Of a stretch of DNA of 64,000 bases, positions 1-8,117 are shown one piece after another; the first letter of the stretch is position 1; each line of letters starts with the position of its first letter. Origin of the DNA: Lysobacteraceae bacterium (GTDB lineage: Bacteria > Pseudomonadota > Gammaproteobacteria > Xanthomonadales > Xanthomonadaceae). The notes beneath the pieces were generated by a model. It was not told the DNA's origin. It worked only from the letters and a program-made list of their open reading frames with translations, and ran no database searches. Made by a program: the position numbers and the translations under genes. Where the stretch lies: positions 248,001 to 312,000 of the forward strand of contig SCUI01000010.1 in assembly GCA_004297225.1 (NCBI GenBank), in the 5' to 3' direction.

Positions 1-554
1 ACGAGAGCGCCGGCGACGCGCTGGGTTACATCCGCCGTTACCTGGAAACCCAGGCCGAGCGCGCGGGTCCGCGCAAGGCAAGCACCGCGCGCACCACCCT
101 GCAGGACACGATCGAGTGGCTGGTGCAGCGCTACGAGCTGCAGCTGGAAAGCCGCGGGGTGCGGATGCGGATCAGCACGCCGGCGAAGAAATGCCACGTG
201 GTGATGGACGGGCTGGTATTGCGCCAGGTGGCCGAGAACCTGGTGAGCAATGCGATGAAGTACGCCCCGGGAAGCGCAATCGAACTCTCGGTGCGCTCCA
301 GCGCGCCCGGTTACTGGCAACTGCTGGTCGAGGATCGCGGGCCCGGCGTGCCGCTGGCACGCCAGCACCAGTTGTTCAAGCCTTTCACCCGCCTGACCGA
401 GAACGATCCTGCCGAGGGCCTGTCCAGCGGCCTCGGACTTTCGCTGGCCAAGCAGATCCTCGCCGAGTACGAAGGCAACCTCTGGTACGAGGACCGCGAA
501 GGCGGCGGTTCGCGCTTCGTGATCGAATTGCCGGCGGCGCCGGAAGAGGAATAG
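1..554 (+). CDS. Sensor histidine kinase, C-terminal part (5' end outside window)
   Basis: The frame is open from the left edge to the TAG at 552-554, so only the end of the dimerisation region and the catalytic ATPase domain are present. The HATPase_c motifs are in order: an N box (RQVAENLVSNAMKYA), a G1 box (VEDRGPGVP) and a G2 box (SSGLGLSLAKQI). The phosphoacceptor histidine and any sensory domain lie upstream and cannot be judged. The protein would autophosphorylate and pass phosphate to a response regulator that is not in the window. The family is certain; the signal and partner are unknown. Confidence 0.93.
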   Translation, partial: ESAGDALGYIRRYLETQAERAGPRKASTARTTLQDTIEWLVQRYELQLESRGVRMRISTPAKKCHVVMDGLVLRQVAENLVSNAMKYAPGSAIELSVRSSAPGYWQLLVEDRGPGVPLARQHQLFKPFTRLTENDPAEGLSSGLGLSLAKQILAEYEGNLWYEDREGGGSRFVIELPAAPEEE

Positions 555-563
555 GCGGCGGCG

Positions 564-896
564 TTACGCGTCGCGTTTCTTCGATGCCTTGCGCGCGCGC
601 ACCCGCTTCGGCTTGCCATTGCCCTCGTTGGCGGCTTCGGCCTCCTCCATGCGCTTGCGTCGCTGCCGCGCCACCAGCCACAACAGGCCGGCGCCGGCGA
701 CCGCGGTCGCGACCAGCGCGGGGTTGCGGCGCACGACCTTGGCCGCGGCGCGGCTGCCGGTCTTCACCGCGGCCAGCGCCGCGCCGGTCTCCATCCAGTG
801 CAGGGCACGGTCCGGCACGGCGCCCTTGAGGCTGCCGCCGACCTGGTGGGCGACGCGCATCGCGCGATCGGGAAGGGTGGCAAGCATCTGGTCCAT
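564..896 (-). CDS. Small single-pass membrane protein of unknown function (110 aa)
   Basis: The frame continues far upstream, but that part is Arg/Ala/Gly-rich shadow of hrpB. I take the ATG at 894-896, which gives a protein starting MDQMLATLPDRAMR. One hydrophobic segment at about residues 60-76 (LVATAVAGAGLLWLVA) is followed by a strongly basic tail (RQRRKR, then KPKRVRARKASKKR). This predicts a membrane anchor with a positively charged cytoplasmic end. I do not recognise a family. It ends 9 bp from the convergent kinase gene. The product is likely real because composition and codon use fit the neighbours, but its function is unknown. Confidence 0.6.
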   Translation of the reverse strand: MDQMLATLPDRAMRVAHQVGGSLKGAVPDRALHWMETGAALAAVKTGSRAAAKVVRRNPALVATAVAGAGLLWLVARQRRKRMEEAEAANEGNGKPKRVRARKASKKRDA

Positions 897-1009
897 GTCG
901 GGTTCCGTCTGTGGCCCTGGAATGCCGCCAGTCTCTTCGTTCCGGCGTTGAACCCGTGTGTAGGAGTGGCGGCGGCGGGGCCATGCCGTCCGTTCCGCTA
1001 CGCCGCCAT

Positions 1010-3514
1010 TCACGTTCCGCGCGGCTTCGCCCGGTGCGTCGCCACCGCGCTCCACGGATCCTCCGGCCACGGATGCTTCGGATACCGCCCCTTCATTTCC
1101 CTGCGTACCTCCGGCCAGGTGCGGTCCCAGAATCCGCGCAGGTCGGCGGTGACCTGCAGCGGCCGTCCGGCCGGCGACAGCAGGTGCAGCAGCAGCGGCA
1201 CGCGACCCTCGGCGATGCGCGGCGTGTCGGCCAGTCCGAACAGTTCCTGCAGCTTCACCGCCAGCACCGGCGCCTGCGGCTCGCCGTCGGCGTCGAGCGA
1301 ATAGCCGATGCCCCGTTCCATCCCCGACGGCACCCGGATGCGAACCGGCGCCAGCGCGTCGATGCGCTGGCGCGCATTCCAGTCCACGCGTGCGTGCAAC
1401 GCGGCCGACAACGCGTCCGCGGACAGCGCGTCCAGCCGGGTCTTGCCGGCGAGGGCGGGCAACAACCATTCGTTTAGGGTCTCCAGCAGCGCCGCGTCGG
1501 ACAAGTCCGGGAGCGCGTCGGCCAGCCCGGGCACCCAGGCGCGCAGCGACTGCACGCGTGCGCGCCACTGCAGCAGGCCCTCGCTCCACGGCAGCGCGCC
1601 AAGGCCGAGTTCGCGCACCGCGTCCACCAGCGCCGGTGCCGCCTGCGCGGGATCGACGCGTCCGCCCGGCCGGGCGTCGAGCACGATGCGATCGAAACGG
1701 CGCTCGCGCAACGCGACCAGCGCCCGCCGCTGCGGATCCCAGCGCACGTGGTCGGCTTCGCTGAAGCGAGCGGGGAACTCGCGCCGCAGGCGCGCCTCGT
1801 CCAGCGGCGCCGCGCGCAGGATGCGCGCGTCCTGCGCCTCGAAGCGAAGTTCGCTGGCGACGATCCACGGTTCGCCCAGCAACGAGCTGTCGTCGTGGAG
1901 CCGCGCCATGCGGCCGTTGGCCAGCGTGTAGCGCAGCCGGTCCTGCGGATGGACGTGGCCGATGCGGTCCGGGAAGGCGTGCAGCAACACGTCGCCGAGG
2001 GCGTGGGCGGGTACATGCGCCGGCGGCGGTGCCTCCACCCGCAGCCGGCGGCGCCATTGGCGCGCGGCCGTGTCGATCGCGGCCAGCGCCGTACGCGACG
2101 CCTCCGCCGGCACGCGTCCGCCGCGATAGGCGGCGAGCGCCTGCCAGCGCGCGTCCAGCGCGTCGCCGCGCTGGTTCGCGCGCAGCGGGTCGCGCGCCTC
2201 CAGCAGCGCGGCGAGATCGCAGGCAAGGGCGATCTCGGCGACGTCGCGCGGCGCCAGCAACATCGCGGCCAGGCGCGGATGCGTGCCCAGCGCCAGCATG
2301 CGCCGGCCCAGCGGGGTCACCGCGTCACCGTCCAGCGCGCCGAGCTGGCGCAGCAGGTCGCGCGCGGCCGCCAATGCGCCCGGTGGTGGCGGATCGGGAA
2401 AACGCAGCGCATCGCTGCCCCAGGCCGCGAGTTCCAGCGCCAGGCCGGACAGGTCGACCTGGGTGATCTCCGGGCGACGCTGCGGCTCCAGCCGCTGCGA
2501 CTGCGGCCACAAGCGGTAGGCCCAGCCTTCGGCGACGCGGCCGGCGCGGCCCGCACGCTGGTCGGCCGATGCCTGTGCGATCGGCACGACGTCCAGCCGC
2601 GGGAAGCCGGAATTCGGATCGAAGCGCGGCTCGCGCGCGAGGCCGCTGTCGACCACCACCCGCACGCCCGGAAGGGTGACGCTCGATTCGGCGACGTTGG
2701 TCGCCAGCACCACGCGGCGGCGGCCGTCGGCGGAAGGCTGCAGCACCCGCGCCTGCTGTTCCACCGGCAGCTCGCCGTGCAATTCAAGGAGGTCGACGCC
2801 ACCGGCTTCGACTTCGCGCAGCGCCGCGTGCACGCGCGCGATCTCGCGCCGCCCCGGCAGGAACACGAGCACGTCGCCGGGGTGCGCGGCCAATGCCATG
2901 GCCACGGCGCGTCGCGCCTGGTGCTCGAGCGCCTCGTCGCGCCGCGCGGGGAAATGGGCGATCTCCACGGGGAAGCCGCGGCCGTCGCTGCACAGGCGCG
3001 GCGCATCGAGGAAGCGCGCGAGCCGGTCGCCGTCCAGCGTCGCCGACATCACCACGATGCGCAGGTCCTCGCGCAGGCCGGCCTGCACGTCCAGCGCCAG
3101 GGCCAGGCCGAGGTCGCCGGCGAGGTGGCGCTCGTGGAACTCGTCGAACAGCAGCCCGCCGATGCCGGGCAGCATCGGATCGTCCTGCAGCATCCGCGTC
3201 AGGATGCCTTCGGTCACCACTTCGATCCGCGTGCGCGCCGACACCCTGCTTTCGAAGCGGATGCGATAGCCGACCGTGCCACCGACCTCCTCGCCGAGTT
3301 GCCGGGCCATGAATCCGGCGGCCGCGCGCGCCGCGACCCGTCGCGGCTCCAGCATCACCAGCTTGCGTCCCGCCAGCCACGGCGCATCCAGCAAAGCCAG
3401 CGGCACCTGCGTGGTCTTGCCGGCCCCCGGCGGCGCCTCGAGCACCAGCCGGGTCGACGCCGACAACGTCGCGCGCACTTCCGGCAACAGCGCTGCAATG
3501 GGCATCGATTCCAT
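1010..3514 (-). CDS. hrpB: ATP-dependent helicase HrpB (DEAH-box family, 834 aa)
   Basis: This is a DEAH/RHA-type helicase. The Walker A motif is GAGKT at residues 30-34, motif II is DEFH at 124-127 (a DEAH variant usual in HrpB), motif III is SAT at about 157-159, and motif VI is QRAGRAGR near residue 315. The rest matches the HrpB-specific C-terminal region, and the length is normal for the family (about 810-840 aa). The upstream continuation of the frame is not helicase-like. ATG at 3514 (MESMPIAAL) is chosen, with ATG 3505 as an alternative; a GGGAGA stretch lies 13 nt upstream. It is divergent from tatD. The cellular RNA substrate is not established for most species. Confidence 0.94.
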   Translation of the reverse strand: MESMPIAALLPEVRATLSASTRLVLEAPPGAGKTTQVPLALLDAPWLAGRKLVMLEPRRVAARAAAGFMARQLGEEVGGTVGYRIRFESRVSARTRIEVVTEGILTRMLQDDPMLPGIGGLLFDEFHERHLAGDLGLALALDVQAGLREDLRIVVMSATLDGDRLARFLDAPRLCSDGRGFPVEIAHFPARRDEALEHQARRAVAMALAAHPGDVLVFLPGRREIARVHAALREVEAGGVDLLELHGELPVEQQARVLQPSADGRRRVVLATNVAESSVTLPGVRVVVDSGLAREPRFDPNSGFPRLDVVPIAQASADQRAGRAGRVAEGWAYRLWPQSQRLEPQRRPEITQVDLSGLALELAAWGSDALRFPDPPPPGALAAARDLLRQLGALDGDAVTPLGRRMLALGTHPRLAAMLLAPRDVAEIALACDLAALLEARDPLRANQRGDALDARWQALAAYRGGRVPAEASRTALAAIDTAARQWRRRLRVEAPPPAHVPAHALGDVLLHAFPDRIGHVHPQDRLRYTLANGRMARLHDDSSLLGEPWIVASELRFEAQDARILRAAPLDEARLRREFPARFSEADHVRWDPQRRALVALRERRFDRIVLDARPGGRVDPAQAAPALVDAVRELGLGALPWSEGLLQWRARVQSLRAWVPGLADALPDLSDAALLETLNEWLLPALAGKTRLDALSADALSAALHARVDWNARQRIDALAPVRIRVPSGMERGIGYSLDADGEPQAPVLAVKLQELFGLADTPRIAEGRVPLLLHLLSPAGRPLQVTADLRGFWDRTWPEVRREMKGRYPKHPWPEDPWSAVATHRAKPRGT

Positions 3515-3536
3515 CCGGAAAGGATAATCTCCCATT

Positions 3537-3568
3537 CCCTGTTCCCCGTTCCCCTGCCCCTTCTCCCC
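3537..3568 (-). other. G-quadruplex-capable tract between hrpB and tatD
   Basis: On the plus strand four CCCC runs lie at 3544-3547, 3551-3554, 3557-3560 and 3565-3568, with spacers of 3, 2 and 4 nt, plus a CCC at 3537-3539. The minus strand therefore has four runs of exactly four G with short loops, a textbook G4 motif. The tract ends directly against the tatD ATG and would lie in the 5' leader of hrpB transcripts, just upstream of its GGGAGA. Similar TTCCC-rich repeats are frequent between genes in xanthomonads, so it may also be a repeat remnant. Confidence 0.6.
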
Positions 3569-4369
3569 ATGCAGCTCATCGACATCGGCGCCAACCTCAC
3601 CCACGACAGCTTCGACCACGACCGCGACGCCGTGCTGCAGCGCGCGCGCGAGGCCGGCGTGGCGCGGATGATCGTCACCGGTGCCAGCCGCGAGCATTCG
3701 CCCAGGGCGCTGGCGCTGGCGCGGGCGCATCCGGGCGTGCTGTTCGCCACCGTCGGCGTGCACCCGCACCACGCCGGCGAGTACACCGCCGAATGCGATG
3801 CGGAAATGCGCGCGCTGCATGCGCATCCGGAAGTCGTGGCGGTGGGCGAAACCGGCCTGGACTACTTCCGCGACTTCGCGCCGCGGCCGGCGCAGCGCAA
3901 GGCGTTCGAGCGGCAGCTGGAAATCGCGGTCGACTTCGGCGTGGACGGCCGCGGAAAACCGCTGTTCCTGCACCAGCGCGACGCGCATGCCGACTTCATG
4001 GCGGTGATGCGCCAGTTCGAAGGCCGCCTCGGCCCGGCGGTGGTGCATTGCTTCACCGGCAGTCGCGAGGAGCTGTTCGACTACCTCGACCAGGACTGGC
4101 ACATCGGCATTACCGGCTGGCTGTGCGACGAGCGCCGCGGCCAGCACCTGCGCGAACTGGTGAAGCACATCCCGGCGTCGCGGTTGATGATCGAGACCGA
4201 CGCGCCCTACCTGCTGCCGCGCACGGTCCGCCCGCAACCCTCGCACCGCCGCAACGAACCGATGTACCTGGCGCACATCGTCGAGGAACTCGCCCGCGAC
4301 CGCGGCGAACCGGTCGAGGCCACCGCCGCCGCAACCACCGCCACCGCCACCGCCTTCTTCGGCATCTAG
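3569..4369 (+). CDS. tatD: TatD family metal-dependent DNase (266 aa)
   Basis: TatD enzymes are TIM-barrel amidohydrolase-fold nucleases. The conserved motifs are visible: DIGANLT at the N terminus, GVHPHHAGEY at 63-72, VGETGLDYF at 92-100 (Glu94 as metal ligand), LHQRDAH with His135, VVHCFTGS with His160, and IETDAPYLLPR with Asp211. Length and motifs match TatD rather than a diverged paralogue. Start ATG 3569 gives the correct N terminus, although it follows a C-rich tract without a Shine-Dalgarno sequence, so initiation may be weak or leaderless. It converges on the next gene, whose stop shares the CTAG at 4366-4369. Confidence 0.94.
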   Translation: MQLIDIGANLTHDSFDHDRDAVLQRAREAGVARMIVTGASREHSPRALALARAHPGVLFATVGVHPHHAGEYTAECDAEMRALHAHPEVVAVGETGLDYFRDFAPRPAQRKAFERQLEIAVDFGVDGRGKPLFLHQRDAHADFMAVMRQFEGRLGPAVVHCFTGSREELFDYLDQDWHIGITGWLCDERRGQHLRELVKHIPASRLMIETDAPYLLPRTVRPQPSHRRNEPMYLAHIVEELARDRGEPVEATAAATTATATAFFGI

Positions 4370-4854
4370 GTCGCGACGTCCGCGCACCCGCGCAAGGTTT
4401 CCCCGCCTTCCACGACGACCTCCGCCCGCCAGGCATGCTCGCCCTCGCGGTTGTCGCAGGGGACGCGCACCAGGGTGACGGTGATCGCTAGATCGGCCCC
4501 GCCGGCGTCGCCATAAATCGTCCCGGACAGCACGTGCGTGCGCGGCGCGGCGCCGGCACGACCCGGGTCGTACACCAGGGTCGCGTTCCGTTCGCCGCCG
4601 CCATCGCGCTGCAGGCGCGCCGACAGGCGCAGGCCCTCGGTGCCTTCGGCCTGCAGGCGCCAGCCGTCGCCGAGCGCGCGGAACGCGGGAACGGGGCTGG
4701 TTTCCCCCACCTGCGCCGCGCCGATCTTGGCGCTGGCGCCGGGCGGCAGCGACTGCACGGGCGGTTCGGGCGAAGGCGCACCCTCGTCGGTGCGGGGCGT
4801 GCATGCGGCGCCGACCAGCGGCGCCACGGCGAGGACCAGGGCGAAGGCGCGCAT
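4366..4854 (-). CDS. Putative lipoprotein with COG3650-like C-terminal domain (162 aa)
   Basis: The N terminus is a short signal (MRAFALVLAVAPLVGAAC) ending at Cys18. The lipobox is imperfect because Gly sits at -3, so lipidation is probable rather than certain. A Pro/Ser linker is followed by a beta-rich region. The C-terminal part, with TLVRVPC, then EVVVEGGETLRGCADV, resembles COG3650-type periplasmic domains that carry two cysteines. It lies downstream of the YadGH-like exporter on the same strand, 38 bp from the permease stop. The function is unknown. Confidence 0.7.
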   Translation of the reverse strand: MRAFALVLAVAPLVGAACTPRTDEGAPSPEPPVQSLPPGASAKIGAAQVGETSPVPAFRALGDGWRLQAEGTEGLRLSARLQRDGGGERNATLVYDPGRAGAAPRTHVLSGTIYGDAGGADLAITVTLVRVPCDNREGEHAWRAEVVVEGGETLRGCADVAT

Positions 4855-4892
4855 GGCCGGCTCCTGCTGGCGGGACGGTTTCCTTATACGCC

Positions 4893-5699
4893 TCAGCTGC
4901 GCAGGCCGGTGCCACGCCGCAGCAGCCACAGCGACAGCGCGGCCAGTGCCACGGCGAACGCCAGCATCAGCGCGTAGGCCACGGCCAGCGACACGTCGCT
5001 GCTGCCCAGCAATCCGTAACGGAACGCGTTGACCATGTAGAAGATCGGATTGGCGTGGGTCATCGCCTCGGCCCAGCCGGGCAGCAGCTTCACCGAATAG
5101 AACACGCCGCCCAGGTAGGTCAGGGGGGTGAGGATGAAGATCGGCACGATGGCGACATCGTCGAACTTCTTCGCGAACACCGCGTTGATGAACCCGGCCA
5201 GCGAGAAGATGGTCGCGCCGAGCAATACCGTGGACACGGTCACCAGCGGATGCGGGATGCGCACGGTGGTGAACAGCATCGCGATGCACATCACGATCAC
5301 CCCGACCATCAGCCCGCGCAGCACCGCGCCGGCGACATAGCCGCCCAGGATCACCCAGTCGGGCATCGGGCTGACCAGCAGTTCCTCGACGTGGCGGCCG
5401 AACTTGGCGCCGAAGAAGCTGGAGGAGATGTTGCCGTAGCTGTTCTGGATCACGCTCATCATCACCAGGCCGGGGACGATGAAGTCCATGTAGCGGATGC
5501 CGTCCATCTCCCCGACCCGCGAGCCGATCAGCCCGCCGAAGATCAGGAAGTACAGGGTCATGGTGATCGCCGGCGGGATCAGCGTCTGCGTCCAGATGCG
5601 CAGGATCCGCGACACTTCGCGGCGCGCGATCGTGCCCAGCGCGATCCAGTTGCGGCTGGCGATGCTGCGTTCGCCCGCGGCGGCCCCGGCAGCGTTCAT
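4893..5699 (-). CDS. ABC-2 type exporter permease, YadH family (268 aa)
   Basis: This is an integral membrane protein of about six segments, from an N-terminal cytoplasmic part (GTIARREVSRILRIW) through typical ABC-2 motifs such as YMDFIVPGLVMMSVIQNSY and LTPLTYLGGVFY. The length of 268 aa is normal for YadH/NodJ-like permeases. The ATG at 5697-5699 overlaps the stop of the ATPase gene as ATGA, indicating translational coupling and a dedicated pair. The substrate is unknown; the family moves lipids, polysaccharides or drugs. Confidence 0.92.
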   Translation of the reverse strand: MNAAGAAAGERSIASRNWIALGTIARREVSRILRIWTQTLIPPAITMTLYFLIFGGLIGSRVGEMDGIRYMDFIVPGLVMMSVIQNSYGNISSSFFGAKFGRHVEELLVSPMPDWVILGGYVAGAVLRGLMVGVIVMCIAMLFTTVRIPHPLVTVSTVLLGATIFSLAGFINAVFAKKFDDVAIVPIFILTPLTYLGGVFYSVKLLPGWAEAMTHANPIFYMVNAFRYGLLGSSDVSLAVAYALMLAFAVALAALSLWLLRRGTGLRS

Positions 5700-6634
5700 G
5701 CCGCCTCCCTGGACGCGCCGCCGTTGCCGGTCATGCGCACGAACAGTTCCTCGAGGCGGTTGGACTTGTTGCGCATCGAGCGCACGCGGATGCCGGCCTC
5801 GCTCAGGCGCGCGAACACGCCGTTGAGGTCCATCGCGCGCGGCATGTCCAGCTCCAGGGTGTTGCGGTCGATCGCCGCCAGGGTCGCGCCGGGCACCTCG
5901 GGCAATGCATGGGGCAGCTCGCCGTCGACGTCGAGGATGAAGCCTTCGACGTCGAGCTTGGCCAGCAGCGTGCGCATCGGACCCTGCTCGACGATGTTGC
6001 CGTGGTCGATGATCGCCAGGTTGCGGCACAGGCTCTCGGCTTCCTCGAGGTAGTGCGTGGTGAGGATGATGGTGGTGCCGGCGGCGTTGATCTCGCGCAG
6101 GTCGCGCCACATGCCACGGCGGATCTCGATGTCCACGCCGGCGGTCGGCTCGTCCAGGATCAGCAGCCGCGGCCGCGTCATCATCGCCCGCGCGATCATC
6201 AGCCTCCGCTTCATGCCGCCGGAGAGCGTGCGCGACATCTTCTCGGCCTTGTCCCACAGGTGCGCCCGGCGCAGTTCCTGTTCGGCGCGCTGCAGCGCCT
6301 CGCGCCGCGGGATGCCGTAGAACCCGGCGTAGTTGACCAGGATGTCGAGCGGCCGCTCGAACATGTTGAAGTTGACTTCCTGCGGCACCAGGCCGAGCTG
6401 GCGCATGGCGCCGTCGCGGTCGGCGGCGATGTCGATGCCGAATACGCGCACCTCGCCCGAGCTCTTGTTGACAAGGGAGCTGACGATGCCGATCAGGGTC
6501 GACTTGCCTGCACCGTTGGGGCCGAGCAGGGCGAAGAAGTCGCCGGGCGCGACGCTGAGCGACACGCCCTTGAGCGCGACGACGCCGTTGTCGTAGGTCT
6601 TGCGGAGGTCCTGGACCAGCAGTGCGGGGGTCAT
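5696..6634 (-). CDS. ABC exporter ATP-binding protein, YadG family (312 aa)
   Basis: This is a single nucleotide-binding domain with Walker A GPNGAGKST near residue 38, signature LSGGMKRR, Walker B LLILDEPTAGVD and H-loop TTHYLEEAE, all intact. The C-terminal extension of about 90 residues is common in this family. The start is ATG 6632-6634 (MTPALLVQDLRKTY). It is coupled by a 4-nt overlap to the permease, forming a two-gene exporter. The promoter must lie in the 51 bp between this gene and the divergent reductase. Confidence 0.94.
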   Translation of the reverse strand: MTPALLVQDLRKTYDNGVVALKGVSLSVAPGDFFALLGPNGAGKSTLIGIVSSLVNKSSGEVRVFGIDIAADRDGAMRQLGLVPQEVNFNMFERPLDILVNYAGFYGIPRREALQRAEQELRRAHLWDKAEKMSRTLSGGMKRRLMIARAMMTRPRLLILDEPTAGVDIEIRRGMWRDLREINAAGTTIILTTHYLEEAESLCRNLAIIDHGNIVEQGPMRTLLAKLDVEGFILDVDGELPHALPEVPGATLAAIDRNTLELDMPRAMDLNGVFARLSEAGIRVRSMRNKSNRLEELFVRMTGNGGASREAA

Positions 6635-6685
6635 GCGGTTGCTTCCATGCCGCGGCGCGCGCGGCCAAGCCGGTAGTATAGGCAG

Positions 6686-7444
6686 GTGGCCATCGTCCAG
6701 TTCCCCCTCAGGCTCGCCGCGCGGCGCATGCTCGCGCCGAGCGTCGCCCACCTCGGTTTCCAGCGCGACGACGGCTTGCCGCTGGAGTTCGTCCCGGGCC
6801 AGTTCCTGCAAGTGCATTTCCATTACGGCGACGGCACCCCGACCAAGCGCTCCTACTCGCTGGCCACGCGCAACGACATCGTCCCCGCCGGCGACGGCGA
6901 CGCGGTGGAAATCGCGGTCAGCTACGTGCCCGGCGGCGCGGCGACCGCGCTGTTCGAAGGGCTGGAGATAGGCGACCGGGTCCAGGCCAGCGGGCCGTTC
7001 GGCCGCTTCTGCCTGCAGCCAGGCGATACCAACGCGCGCTACCTGCTGATCGCGACCGGCACCGGCGTGACGCCCTATCGCGCGATGCTGCCGCAGCTGC
7101 AGGGGATGATCGCCGGGCGCGGCGTCGAGGTGGTGCTGCTGTTCGGCGCGCGCAGCCCGGCCGAGTTGTTGTACGGCGACGAGTTCCGTGCGTTCGCCGA
7201 CGCGCACCCCGGGCAGTTCCGCTTCGTGCCGTGCTTCTCGCGGGAGTTGCCGGAGGACCCGCACCCGGACGTCCGCCACGGCTACGTGCAACAGTTCCTG
7301 GCCGAGTTCGCGCCCGACCCGGCGCGTGACGTCGCCTACCTGTGCGGCAACCCGAACATGGTGGATGCCTGCTTCGAGGCGTTGAAGGACGCCGGGCTCG
7401 AGGTCAAGGCGATCCGCCGCGAGAAATACGTCAGCTCCAAGTAG
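6686..7444 (+). CDS. fpr: Ferredoxin/flavodoxin-NADP(+) reductase (252 aa)
   Basis: This is an FAD/NAD-binding oxidoreductase of the FNR superfamily. The FAD-binding motif RSYSLA is at residues 55-60 and the NAD(P)-binding start GTGVTP at 125-130; YLCGNPNMVD and the C-terminal REKYVSS are Fpr hallmarks. The enzyme exchanges electrons between NADPH and ferredoxin or flavodoxin in the cytoplasm. The start is GTG 6686; no better ATG keeps the conserved N terminus. The stop codon TAG (7442-7444) is part of a GTAG palindrome that follows. Confidence 0.9.
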   Translation: MAIVQFPLRLAARRMLAPSVAHLGFQRDDGLPLEFVPGQFLQVHFHYGDGTPTKRSYSLATRNDIVPAGDGDAVEIAVSYVPGGAATALFEGLEIGDRVQASGPFGRFCLQPGDTNARYLLIATGTGVTPYRAMLPQLQGMIAGRGVEVVLLFGARSPAELLYGDEFRAFADAHPGQFRFVPCFSRELPEDPHPDVRHGYVQQFLAEFAPDPARDVAYLCGNPNMVDACFEALKDAGLEVKAIRREKYVSSK

Positions 7445-7464
7445 AGCCGACCCATGGTCGGCTG
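7441..7464 (+). repeat. GTAG-type REP/SMAG-like palindrome
   Basis: GTAG at 7441-7444 is followed by a perfect 8-bp hairpin: AGCCGACC at 7445-7452, loop CAT, GGTCGGCT at 7456-7463. This is the layout of the SMAG (Stenotrophomonas maltophilia GTAG) repeats, short palindromes mobilised by REP-associated tyrosine transposases. The TAG of the GTAG header is the in-frame stop codon of fpr. Only one clear copy was found by eye in this window and no transposase gene is present. Confidence 0.7.
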
Positions 7465-7476
7465 CCCTGTAAAGGG

Positions 7477-7530
7477 AGCTTGACAGCGGCCACGGGCCGC
7501 CCTAACCTCCTGTCAAGCTTCCTTGACAGG
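7477..7530 (+). promoter_or_regulatory. Promoter with three CTTGACAG/CTGTCAAG half-sites, probable XRE operator
   Basis: A -35 TTGACA at 7480-7485 and TAACCT at 7503-7508 are 17 bp apart. The half-site CTTGACAG lies over the -35 (7479-7486), its inverse CTGTCAAG at 7510-7517, and CTTGACAG again at 7522-7529. The last two make a perfect 9-bp dyad, CCTGTCAAG and CTTGACAGG with a CTTC spacer (7509-7530). The first and second also form a perfect 10-bp inverted repeat. Placement over and just after the promoter suggests repression, most simply by the XRE regulator encoded at 8118. Confidence 0.7.
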
Positions 7531-7537
7531 CTCTTCC

Positions 7538-8110
7538 ATGGACACCCGGCCCCGCACCCTGTTCCTGCTCGGCTGCCTGCTGCTGGCAGTGGCGATCGCG
7601 CTGCCGCTGTTCGCCGACCTGTCGGACACCGCCCGCGGGCTGCTCTACGGCCTGGCCGTGGGATGCCTGCTGGCGAGCCTGCTGCGCCGCTGGCTGCCCG
7701 AACCCTGCGACACCGCGCCGCCGGCCCTGCGCAAGCGCTACCTGCGCGAGTTCCTGCCGCCGATGGCCGGCTACGTGGTCGCGCTGTGGATCTCGCTGAC
7801 CCTGTTGCGCGAGGTCGAGGCCGAATGGCTGCGCGCGCTGGTCGCACTGCTGCCGCTGCCGCCGATCGCCTTCGCGATGCGCGCGATCGTGCGCTACATC
7901 CGCGACACCGACGAACTGCAACGGCAGATCGAACTCGAGGCGGTGAGCATCGCCACCGCGCTGGTGTCGATGCTGTACCTGGCCGGCGGTTTCCTGCAGG
8001 CGGCCAAGGTGGTCGACATCCCGTCCAGTGCGGCGATGATCTGGGTGTTCCCGCTGGTCTGCCTGGCCTACGGCATGGCCAAGATCCTCGTCGCCCGCCG
8101 CTACCGCTGA
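7538..8110 (+). CDS. Four-to-five-pass membrane protein next to XRE regulator (190 aa)
   Basis: ATG 7538 (MDTRPRTLF) is preferred over a TTG at 7523 that would lie inside the operator. Hydrophobic stretches lie at about residues 8-25 (LFLLGCLLLAVAIALPLFA), 35-50, 75-93, 100-115 and 145-180, with a charged loop between. I recognise no catalytic motif. Such small membrane proteins paired with a roughly 65-aa XRE regulator occur widely in Xanthomonadaceae. The regulator gene starts 7 bp after its stop, so the two are co-transcribed. Function is unknown; sensing a membrane signal for the regulator is a guess. Confidence 0.8.
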   Translation: MDTRPRTLFLLGCLLLAVAIALPLFADLSDTARGLLYGLAVGCLLASLLRRWLPEPCDTAPPALRKRYLREFLPPMAGYVVALWISLTLLREVEAEWLRALVALLPLPPIAFAMRAIVRYIRDTDELQRQIELEAVSIATALVSMLYLAGGFLQAAKVVDIPSSAAMIWVFPLVCLAYGMAKILVARRYR

Positions 8111-8117
8111 GCCCGGC

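Noticed and set aside
957..1008. Possible degenerate REP (TGTAGGAGTGGCGGCG ... CGCCGCCA) between the small membrane gene and hrpB
   Set aside because: Arms of only 8 bp around a 26-bp loop, and no second copy seen; too weak to call.
1748..3568. Plus-strand frame running through hrpB into tatD
   Set aside because: Only the part from ATG 3569 encodes TatD; the upstream part is the shadow of hrpB and lacks any domain.
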